NCBI GenBank assembly: GCA_015657535.1
Contig: JADHZB010002044.1
Coordinates: forward strand, 4,113 to 26,209
From: Nephromyces sp. MM_2019
Lineage: Eukaryota > Apicomplexa > Aconoidasida > Nephromycida
Direction of reading: 5' to 3'
DNA: 22,097 nucleotides
Positions 11,724 through 21,514 of the stretch are shown here, in pieces. Both the position numbers and the translations under genes were made by a program. Position 1 is the stretch's first letter; every line of letters begins with the position of its first letter. The notes beneath the pieces were generated by a model, which was given only the letters and a program-made list of their open reading frames with translations, did no database searches and was not told where the DNA came from.

Positions 11724-12314
11724 AAGAGAGTGTACATACATGAAATATAAACAATGCTAGGTATATTGACCTAATAGAACTAAAGGCTAGAATGGCCTAT
11801 ACCTAACCAGACCAACATGTTCTAGCAAGTCAACTCCATAAGAAAAACTTGTATCAAAAATTTTTACGAATTTTAGAAGTTCTATAAGAAATATCGCAAA
11901 AGCAGGAATCTCTAAATAAAAATTAATAAGTTCCGCCAAAGGAGGGTCCAAGAAAGCTTTTTAAATCTTTAGAAAAGCTAAAGAAAACCAGTTATTTTTC
12001 TTAACCAATTTCATCCAAAGCTTGACAATTTAATTCTTTTTTTAGGTTAAGAAAGTTTTAGTTTTTTGTCTCAACGTTCCCCCAAACCTCCTACATAAAC
12101 ATTGTGTGTTATACAAAACTACACCTGTAATAACTGACTTAAGTTCCCATAACAAAGAGAGGTCAAAAAGTAAAACGAATGATATGATAGTCTCTAACAA
12201 AACAAATAACTAAGAGACTCTACAAGTTGTTTCATTCATATTTGTATATACTAACTATACTACACTAGTAATATGTAATCATCAGCAAATAAATACAAAC
12301 TTATATTCATATCT
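11724..12314. other. Microsatellite-free island, possible transposon relic
   Basis: About 590 bp almost without TG/CA repeat, unlike every other non-coding stretch of this size in the window except parts of 16700-18000. It has no long open frame. Sequence words such as aaaggagggtccaag and a run of short A/T tracts could be remains of a mobile element, but I find no terminal repeats or coding domain. It ends directly at the 26-bp array. Confidence 0.3.
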
Positions 12315-12426
12315 CATAAGGCTGACATCACTGTGTTTAGCATAAGGCTGACATCACTGTGTTTAGCATAAGGCTGACATCACTGTGTTTAGCATAAGGC
12401 TGACATCACTGTGTTTAGCATAAGGC
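12315..12426. repeat. Perfect 26-bp tandem array, four copies plus partial
   Basis: The unit cataaggctgacatcactgt plus gtttag repeats at 12315, 12341, 12367 and 12393 with no mismatch; a fifth copy breaks after cataaggc at 12419. Perfect identity suggests recent expansion. There are no spacers, so it is not a CRISPR array. Confidence 0.95.
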
Positions 12427-13001
12427 GTGAAAGCAGTATGTGTATGCACCATTAGCTATTGCTGCAAGTGCATAAAGTGCATAAAGAGTCATTAACTTAA
12501 CAATTTAAACAACTCAAGCCAAAATCAATATAATATCAATAATTTGGCAATTTTTGTCTAAATTTCATCATACAAAACTACCTATACACATTTCAACAAC
12601 TTTCTATACAAACACACCATCTTATACTTATACGTACTAAGCTCCTATACACACCAATACCCTATACTTACCCTATATACACACACACCCTACATACACA
12701 CACTCAATTCACATACAACCTTTTAAACCCACTCTCAGTTACCCCACCCCCCTCTCCACTCATTTTTACCCACACTCCCTACGCCCACCCACACACATAC
12801 TCGATCAACACACTCCACCCACCCAACCACTTCTTACACACTTATTACACACACACACTCACACTCCATCCACACACACCCATTTCATCCACTCACACTT
12901 ACTTCACCCACACACACACACCCTGCACCCATCCATACAGCCTCTCCACCCACACACACCCACTTCACCCACACAAACTTCCTTACACACTCTCGTATAC
13001 T
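12427..13001 (+). promoter_or_regulatory. C/A-rich leader and likely promoter of the Aat-like gene
   Basis: From about 12640 to 13001 the plus strand is extremely C/A/T with very few G (for example gttaccccacccccctctcc), changing abruptly to ordinary coding composition at ATG 13002. It has the same character as the tracts before 8589 and 19242. A promoter or 5'-UTR role is inferred. The part before 12640 is AT-rich with no clear feature except two gtgcataaa words near 12470. Confidence 0.4.
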
Positions 13002-15991
13002 ATGGATAACATTTCACAAGTTAATGTAACTGAATATTGTGCAGCAATTTCGATTTTAACGATAAAGGCTCCCTTTTCATGTTGGGAGATGTTAGACAAA
13101 TATATAATTCAATACATGTCTACATATATACATAAACCTAAACGCAGGTTTAAAGAAAGTCTTAATTGTTTTTCACCCTCCTCCATATACAAGATAGGAA
13201 AACATTACAAGACGAATGAGTCAAAATATGATATCTCCATACCTATGGAAAGTGAAGATATGACTGATGATTATGATCCATCTCTTGTCGATATCAAAGG
13301 TAATCAATTCATTATATTTTATACCCCCATTTCAAGTGTGTATAATTTGTTGATTATCTATATTAAAAATACTCAATTTATTTTAATTGATACCCACATT
13401 TCAAATTTGTATAATTTGTTGATCACCAAATAATTAATTCAACATATTTAAACCCTCATTTTAAAATGTATATAATTTGTTGATTATCTATACTAAAAAC
13501 ACTCAATTTAATATATTTTACACCCTTACTTCAAATTTGTATAATTGGTTGATTATCTATATTAAATAGAATCAAATTGACATATTTTATAACCATGTTT
13601 AAATGATTATGAAAAATGTAGTTACCGAAAGTGAAGATGAGGATGATTTTGATCCTATGTTATTTCGAATACCTTATGTTAATCATTGTATAAAATCACT
13701 CATTGATTTAAACTTTGAACTCTTAAAATTTGTTGATTTAAATATTACAAATAGCACTTACCCAAGAGATCAAGCAATCTTTTATTCTCTTCGATTTCCT
13801 TTTGTATCTTGATATCACCATTTAAGTTTACTTAGGAAATTTCTCATAAATAAAATTGGTAGATGAAAGGAAGGGGGATGTGGTGGTGTGTGCGTGTATA
13901 GTATGTGTGTATAGTATGTGTGTATAGTGTATGTGTATATAGCGTTTGTTTATAATGTGTGTGTATAAAGTGTATGTATATAGTATGTGCGTATATAGTA
14001 TGTGCGTATATAGTGCGCGTGTATAGTGTGTGTGTATATAGAGTGTGTATATAGTGTGTGTGTATAATGTGCGGTGGGTGTGAAGAAGTGTTTGTGTATT
14101 TTGAGGGAGTGAGTCTGGGGGTGAAGGTGTGTATTTTTTGGGTGTAGGTGCGTATAGTAGGTGCATGCATATGTAATGTATGTGTATACAATGTGTTCGT
14201 ATATAGTGTTTACAGTGTGTGCATATATAATGTGTGTGTATATAGTGTGTAACTGTATGCTTATATTTGTGTGTAGACATGTGCTGGTCAAATATTACAA
14301 AAACATAGTTAGTTGAACGAATGTATTACCGGGGATTCCTACCAATGTGTAGCAGAATATCTTATAGCGATCCAGGTATATTCATAAGCCTTTAACTCTA
14401 GATATATATGTGTGTTTCTTAGAAATATACCCAATTGATTATGTATGTATCCTAAATATGAAGGTACGTGTTTTTTGTAAATTCAGAATATATTTTCTTA
14501 TTTAAATTACACATCATAAGATGTGTAATTTATTTGGATAATTTACACATCTCAAGAGTACGTAGAAAACAAAGTAAACGCTATCAAATTACCATTAATA
14601 AGGACCCAGTTGATGTACGTACACTTAAATATTCTTTTTACTTTTTCAATATTTTTTGAATAAAATATCCTTATCAAATGTGTACAAAATTTATATGCCT
14701 TTAGAGAAATTAACAAGGCACACAAAAATAATTGTGTATACCCAATAATCCAAAAAGTAATACACACATATATATACACACACATATACAAACATAGACA
14801 TACATACATACACACACACATATACACACATATACAAACATAGACATACATACATACACACACACAAGCATAAATGACTACATACTCTAACACAATTATG
14901 TATACCTATCTATCATTTATATACATGGCTCATATAACATATCAATATATCCACAACTCTTTCATATTTTATATACACGCTCTATACTCTTATATAGTCT
15001 ATACTTAGCCCTACTACTTGGGTAAAATGTTTTACACACATCTCATACCATACACACTCATCAAAATATAGTACCTAAATCAAAACATACACATTTTATA
15101 ATGCACACATATATATGTTTAAATACATACTACGTAAAACAATACATATATATATATTATAGTACACAAAGAAAATAAAATTATATATACATATACGCGT
15201 AAATAAATACACCAAATTGTCCAACACTGACAGAAATAATAAAATAAACACATATATACATTAAAGCACTCACAACAAACTATTCGTACTATTTAAACAC
15301 CAAAACATGTAAGTATGTGTAAATGTATATATCTGCGTATGTAGAAATTGATGAATATATATTCAACAGATATAAATCCAACCCAAAGCGGAAGGTTCAT
15401 TTCAATAGTGTGGAGTTATGGCGGGAAAACAAACTGGTTGCTGGAGAAATTGGATGTTTGTTTTGAAGATGCGTGTGTGTGTGTATGTGTGTGTGTTTGT
15501 GTGTGTGTTTGTGTGTGTGTATATGTGTATATATGTGTACTTATAGTGTATGTGTTTATGTGTGTGAGCGTTTATGCGTGCTTATGTATGTGTATCTATG
15601 TGTTACAGTGTCTGTGTGCAAATGTTATACTAGTCTTTCTGGCTTCCATATTGAAAACAACTGGCACTATACAAATGTGTGCCTTGGGAAAATTACTTAA
15701 AAGAGAGGGTTAGGAGCGTGTGAATATTTATTTGTAATTAAATAGATGTTAATTACATCCGTGCGCCTGTGGTTGTATGTATACTCTATTGGACACACAT
15801 ATACCTTTGACCAAAGCTATGTTTATATTAGCGTATATTTATATACATCCGATACACACTCACCCACACACCACACATACTTCATAAACACACACACACA
15901 CTTAGGCTATGAATTATGGGATTTCGGAATGCAATTAAATTATAAGTATGCATTTGGGGCCCAAGGTATTACGACAGACAATTTTTTTTAA
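13002..15991 (+). CDS. aat: Aat/ATEL1-like aminoacyl-tRNA-protein transferase, 8 exons, frame anomaly
   Basis: Exons: 13002-13299, 13622-13803, 14309-14375, 14487-14618, 14707-14756, 15345-15455, 15609-15708, 15906-15991. Family motifs appear in order: FYSLRFPF then LVERMYYRGFLPMCSR (like E. coli AYQRGIFPW), KLHIIRCVIYLDNLHISR, RKQSKRYQITINKD, NNCVYP, NSVELWRENKLVAGEIG, YTSLSGF (like the FFGESMF strand), GTIQMCALGKLLKREG, and YELWDFGMQLNYKYAFGA. These enzymes move an amino acid from aminoacyl-tRNA to a protein N-terminus to create an N-degron; the Plasmodium homologue ATEL1 is reported to transfer Arg. About 150 N-terminal residues are extra and acidic (SEDMTDDYDP, SEDEDDFDP). Two breaks: exon 5 ends in phase 0 but exon 6 needs phase 1, and exon 7 shifts frame by one base at AAAA 15654-15657. 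The breaks compensate, so a naive splice stays open but scrambles exon 6 and most of exon 7. Family call firm; intactness uncertain. Confidence 0.85.
13318..13600. repeat. About 68-bp tandem repeat in Aat-like intron 1
   Basis: Roughly four diverged copies of a unit containing acccNNatttcaaatttgta, then taatttgttgattatctata and ttaaaaacactcaattta. Copies begin near 13321, 13390, 13450 and 13521, and a decayed piece continues to about 13600. The array fills nearly the whole 322-bp intron. The open frame running from exon 1 into it is intronic. Confidence 0.8.
14762..14870. repeat. CA-rich 45-50 bp direct repeat in Aat-like intron 5
   Basis: The block catatacaaacatagacata followed by catacatacacacacaca occurs twice, near 14783 and 14830. 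It lies just 3' of exon 5, where the reading phase of the gene is problematic, so a misassembled repeat here could hide coding sequence. Confidence 0.75.
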
Positions 15992-16180
15992 GCATTTGAT
16001 TCATTGAGATCCTTTGTAAGTTAATCATTAATACTATATACACACATACAAACAAATATTTAAAAATATATATATCTAATGACATGAGCACCTAGTATGC
16101 AAGCCATCACCAACATAAAACTCAATCAACTCACATACACTTTTTACACATAAATAATTGGAAAATACAAACATATATAT

Positions 16181-16674
16181 GTCCAAAACCACCACATATA
16201 GACATGAAACTCAGATACATTCCATAACTCCCAACTCCTCCCAAACGCTACACCCATCTTACCATACACACACAAAAACCATCGTACATTATTCACAAGC
16301 TAACAAAAACACAACTTCCTTCCACCCCTCCCCTACATATGCCTACTCCTTACATATAGACACCTCCACCCCACCCTTTGCCCTTGTACACACACACTTC
16401 TTCCCCCACCCTTTACCTTTACACACACACATTATAGGATACAGTTCCCCTCACAACACACACACACATAGAGGCATCTGGATTAATACAGGGCCATACA
16501 AAATCGACGAACTTTTCGAAATTTATTGACGAAGATGAAATTGAAAATAGCGCTGTATTTGGGCCAATGCCTACAGATATATTACGAACACACAGAAATG
16601 AAAATAAATATGAGTACAATACATTTCGATACGTGTATACTGAGTCTGATGAATTTGAAATCCATATACCTTAA
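16181..16674 (+). CDS. Small unrecognised acidic gene; terminal exon well supported
   Basis: The terminal exon reads ASGLIQGHTKSTNFSKFIDE, then DEIENSAVFGPMPTDILRT and on to TESDEFEIHIP, with stop TAA at 16672-16674. Its acceptor is either tatag before 16438 (adding DTVPLTTHTHIE) or agag before 16474. No long complex open frame exists on the other strand. The 5' part is doubtful: a C/A-rich stretch with ATG 16181 (MSKTTTYRHETQIHS) has possible phase-0 donors at about 16284 or 16385. That region also resembles the leader tracts before other genes, so it may be untranslated. I do not recognise the protein. It begins about 190 bp after the Aat-like stop codon. Confidence 0.5.
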
Positions 16675-17638
16675 AAATATGTGTGTGTGTTATGATGTGT
16701 TTGTGTAATTTGTGGGTTTTGTGTGGATTTGTATAGAAATGGTTAAAATTGCACTATAATGATTGTTTATTCAGAGATGTATGTGTGTAGTTAACCCAAG
16801 CAACCAACAATATATTCAATTTTTAAATTGACTTGTTTATGGAAACAAAATTATTTACAATATCTTAAATACTTTTATTATTACATTCAAATTTTATTTT
16901 TCTAAAAAGTTTGCAACTATATTTTATTAGCAAACTATTTATAAGAGTCATAAAAAGAATTACTTTTTTAATATTATACAAATAAAGTGTAACTAAAATT
17001 TATGGGTTATTTCTAACATAATACACACACATCAACTCTTATATATATATATATACAAATATATTATTTTTATATATAATAAAACACAGATAATATTTTT
17101 ACAGTATAACAGCGAGGCATTAAGATGTTGAAAATTGTTCTGTTTAGATAAATGAGATATACACACAAACAACTTGTTAAAACCAATGTTTTAAAATGCA
17201 TTACACACGACTACATACATTTCCCTAAGCAAACCTACACAAATATGCTTCAATACACACATAGTCATCCACAACTATTACAATATTTACACATATATTG
17301 ACAAGTAGTACGATGTATTTAATAAACTATGATTTTTACACATTAATTAATTAATTATCAAGTTTACACATCACATACACTGTTATATCTTAACATTTTG
17401 ACATGATTTTCAATTCTATTTTCCTAGTCACTAGCGTATGTGTAACTAGCCTTGTGTGTGCAATGAGGAGTAACTACAGTTATGTGAGTTTATAATGTGA
17501 TATGTTGAAAGATATGTTTCTCAATAAAAGATGTAAAATGTATCAATTTTTTTGTTTTAATTTAAATTCTGTTGTATTTTTTGGAGAAAAAGAATGTAAG
17601 AGAACTCATAATGTTGTTTTTTTGGCTGCTTAACAATT
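16675..17638. other. AT-rich intergenic DNA, no gene seen
   Basis: The stretch is very AT-rich with a TA run at 17041-17056 and few CA words. Short frames such as MLKIVLFR near 17124 lack convincing splice sites or length. Nothing is supportable here. Confidence 0.5.
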
Positions 17639-17782
17639 GCTCAAATTTTGGGAGAAAATAAAAGGTAAAATCTATAATTTTTTGTAGCTCAAATTTTGGG
17701 GCAAAATAGAGAGTAAAATGTTTTATTTTCCGTAGCTCAAATTTTGAAGGAAAATAGAGGGTTAAATACTATATTTTTCATA
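17639..17782. repeat. 48-bp tandem repeat, three copies
   Basis: Copies start at 17639, 17687 and 17735, each opening with gctcaaatttt, continuing with a G/A block (gggagaaaataaaaggtaaa) and closing with a T-rich tail ending in ta. Spacing is exactly 48 bp. Divergence is about 15-25% by eye. It overlaps the 3' end of the possible minus-strand gene below. Confidence 0.85.
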
Positions 17783-18101
17783 GTTGGAATATAAATATAA
17801 AGTTGAAGTTCTCAATAAAGTTTTTAAAGAATGAGAATTCTGTTCTTCTCTTTCTTTCTTGAATTTTCTTCGAGTTCTTTAGGTTTCCCTTCAAAAATTC
17901 TTGTGTTTTGTTGAAATTAGAACGTCTTGATTTTGTTAGTAGTTGGTAGGTCAGTGTAATATAGTCGTGTGCTTTAATTTTGCTTTGAATAATAATCTCC
18001 AAGTTTATCGGCCTAATTTGCTAGAGCTAGCATTATTTGCTTCTAGTGTATGTACACTCTACTAGTCTTAGTGTGTGCACTCTTTTTGTTGGCTCATCCA
18101 T
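17778..18101 (-). CDS. Possible small basic protein, two exons
   Basis: Exon 18101-18063 starts at ATG (MDEPTKRVHTLRL) and ends at a gtagag donor in phase 0. Exon 18020-17778 follows a ctctag acceptor in phase 0 and reads QIRPINLEIIIQSKIKAHDY, then ITLTYQLLTKSRRSNFNKTQ and on to a Lys/Arg-rich helix (KKIQERKRRTEFSFF) and a stop. The predicted protein is about 93 aa. The amino-acid mix looks like real coding sequence rather than AT noise, but the intron is only 42 nt and I recognise no family. It could instead be a single ORF with a different 5' end, or a chance frame. Confidence 0.35.
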
Positions 18102-18519
18102 CCAGTCAGCGTTTGGTACATACACAAAAGTTATAAGATTTAGGTTTATGAATTGCATCTTACTAATACACACATATAATAAACTTTAATTACTGATTGC
18201 AATTATAATTTATACATTGATTTGCCAATTAAGTGTGATAAACAAATTACACATCACACAAATTATACAGAGAAATTATACATACACACAAATTATAAAT
18301 ACACATAAATTACACATATACATAAATTAAACGCACATAAAAATCACAAACTTAAACAAAACAAAAACCATGTGCTTATTAATTTATACATAAGTCATGA
18401 ATCTAAAATATATTTACAAATTCAACCAAATTTTAATTTAAAGCGTAAGTAGACTTATTAAATTTTATCACACATTAGCCTAAATGTGTTTATATACACA
18501 TCTTTGTGTATTAATCTAG

Positions 18520-18553
<34 letters not shown>

Positions 18554-18742
18554 ATATATACATATTTTTACACAAACACATATATATATATATTTACAAA
18601 CAGGTATATGATGCTCACAAATATATATATAGATACACTATTGTTACATTCAAATAAATTATTTTAACATCTTCAAATATCCATGAATATAAATATACGC
18701 TGACAGACATACTAATAAATATATAAATAAATATACTCACAG
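18102..18742. other. AT/CA-rich non-coding stretch with (TA)n runs
   Basis: Holds CA-flavoured AT-rich DNA, including repeats of the word aaattacacat and its variants at 18240-18330 and (TA)n runs at 18525-18560 and 18578-18592. If the exon at 18743 is real, this is its upstream intron. I could not find the preceding exon. Confidence 0.45.
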
Positions 18743-18843
18743 ATGCCTATTATCCAGAAATGGACACTTTTTTTATAGTTACACAATACAACATGAATTT
18801 CCGAATGCAAGTCAAATACTCACTCTTTGTAGACAGCGCCTAG
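18743..18843 (+). CDS. Orphan terminal exon of an unrecognised gene
   Basis: After a ctcacag acceptor in phase 1, the frame reads AYYPEMDTFFIVTQYNMNFR, then MQVKYSLFVDSA and TAG at 18841-18843. Codon content and residue mix look coding, and the flanks are repeat DNA. No upstream exon with a matching phase-1 donor was found within 2 kb, so this is either the end of a gene with distant exons, a gene fragment, or part of the gene ending at 16674 by an unseen splice. Confidence 0.35.
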
Positions 18844-18869
18844 ACATAGACACACACACACCTTCTCAT

Positions 18870-19241
18870 TGGACTATATGGGATACACACAGATATTCAT
18901 ATACCAATTAAAACACGCCCACCAAACAACTAAACACACACACATCTGCACATCCTATTCACTACTCTACACACACACTCCACATACACACTTCCTAACT
19001 CCTATAACTCCCAATCTACACACATACTTCTACTCTTCACCACTCTACCTATCACACACCTGATACACATACTTACCCCCCCCCCCACACCCCCCGGCTT
19101 CGCACCCTACCCTACACACATTTTCCAACGCTCCACCCCATCCCACCCTACACATTCACTCCACCCCCTTACACACACTCCACTACACCTTCACCTCACC
19201 CAACACACACTTCTCAACCCCTTCCCCCTAGCTCTTTACAT
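18870..19241 (+). promoter_or_regulatory. C-rich leader and likely promoter of the amine oxidase gene
   Basis: The plus strand is C/A/T-rich and nearly G-free up to ATG 19242, including a run of about 13 C at 19077-19089 followed by acaccccccgg. A ccctag 11 bp before the ATG could be a splice acceptor if a 5' untranslated exon exists. A regulatory role is inferred from repetition of this composition before several genes. Confidence 0.4.
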
Positions 19242-20700
19242 ATGTCAGAAGATGTGTGCAATTCAAAACGTCCAATACGATCAACGAGACGTTTATCATA
19301 TATTAATCAACATAGACGATCTACACACACCCCAAAAAAATCTGATTTGATAGAAGATCATACTCAACTTACACACATCAATCCACACACAGATATACAG
19401 TTTAATTCATTGTATGATTATTGGTCATATCGTTATACACATCGTTACACATTACCTAGTCCCCCTCAATTTTCATCTAATGGTGTATTTCCCATAATTT
19501 CATTACAAACAGATTTCGTAGATGTGTATTTAGATAGTTTATTTTGTAGTATTGTACGTACACACACTTCACTCCCACAACCACTCCCCTCTGCCCAATT
19601 TTCATTGAGTGGTTTATCACAATATGTAGATGTGTGTTACTGTGATAATGGTGTAAATTTGACAAGGGGTGATATATGTATACCTCCAAGTGTGTCTGGA
19701 TGTACACCTCCCCTAGAAGAGTTGTGTGTGCAAGATGTGGATGAAGATGTGTATCATGTAGCTGTTGTAGGGGGAGGTATTAGTGGACTTATGGCTGCCT
19801 ATATATTAGAAAAATTGGGACTAAAATTTATAGTTATTGAGGGTAAAGAGGCTGTAGGGGGGAGAGTGTGCACAGTTAAAATGAAGGAGTGTGTAACAGA
19901 TGATCAAAATATATTAGAAATAGAGAGAGTTGATTTGGGGGCCAATTGGTTAATGTTTGATCCAAATCACCCCCAATATATTTGGTATTGGGCACACCAA
20001 TTAGGTATACTTTCATCTAATGTATTAGGTATGTGTGTGTGTGTGTGTGTGTAGGGTTGGTGGGGGGAGGGCACATGTGTTTATGTTCGCATGTGTGTAT
20101 ATGTGTATGTGTGTAGGTATGCATTTGTTGATGTGTGCATGTTTGCACGTGCGCATGTGTTTATATGTGTATGTTTGCATGTATGTAGGTGTTTATGTAT
20201 GTATGTGTGCATGCGTGTAGGTGTTAAGATACATATGTGTGCATGTTTATGTGTACATGTGTATATATACACACATAATTTTTATTGTTTTTACTTTTAG
20301 ATATTCTGTTGGTGTGCACACGATTTTTTGTTTCTGTGAATATAATTTTTTATCATTTACTGTATATACATGCACTGAATGATCTATACTATATATATAT
20401 ATATATAAATGATTCGAATTTATGTTATTTTTGTTTGCGTGTTATACATCGTGTGTTAGTGTGTAACATTGTATGTGTGTGTGTAATACCGTATTTGTGT
20501 GTATCATTTATTTTGTGTTTGTTTGTTATATATAGTAAGTGTGTATATTATTTATTTCATAGGTCAATGTTGGGAGCCTATTTGCACATCTCTATGGTTT
20601 GATGAAAATGGCCAAGAAATTAATTGTGGGCGTATTCAACTACTCCACGATATTTCATTGTTAGCCTGCACACAATTACGTTTATGGGTGGTACGTAAAT

Positions 20701-20772
<72 letters not shown>

Positions 20773-21482
20773 TGTGTGTGTATTGACTATATATACTATA
20801 TACTCTAAAATTTTTAAATTGTGTGTATATGTAGCTACACACATTATTATTATAAAGATTTGAAAATACAGTTTTTTTGATTTAGAGTGAACAGGCAACA
20901 CAATCAAATAAGCCATTATTTAAATCTTTCCTTGAAGGAATTAAAGCCTCATTAAAGTATGTGTTTGTATGTTTGTGTGTGGTGTGTGGGTGTGTGTGTA
21001 TGTGGGTGTGTATATGTGTGTGTATATGTATGTGTATATGTGTGTGTGTATGTGTGTGTATATGTGTGTGTGTATGTGTGTGTTTATGTTGGTGTATATG
21101 TTTGAATGTGATTTGTGTGTTGTAAATACAAATATATATAGATATATAAATACACCCAAAGACTTTAATCATGTTCGTATATGAATTTTATTACTACTAT
21201 ATAGAATCTTAAATCTATTATTATTACATTCAATATATTATGCCTATATAAAAGTATTTTTGTGTGTGTGTAATTATTTAATCTCTATATATATATATAT
21301 ATGTGTGTAACTACATTATACACATTAGGTATGTGTTGGATGAATATGAAAAATTCAAAATCCCCGATTTGGGGAAACCATTTGATGACGCTGACTACCA
21401 AATTATTATGAAAATTTTACAACGAACTTATGGGTTAGTATAATGTATATATATATGTATGTATATATATATGTGTGTGTGT

Positions 21483-21514
<32 letters not shown>

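Noticed and set aside
12315..12426. CRISPR array
   Set aside because: The copies are head-to-tail with no spacers, and the genome is eukaryotic.
15348..15713. Single 121-codon plus-strand ORF as a gene
   Set aside because: Only its last part (TTGTIQMCALGKLLKREG) is in the conserved frame. The first part is the wrong frame of Aat exon 6, and the middle is TG intron.
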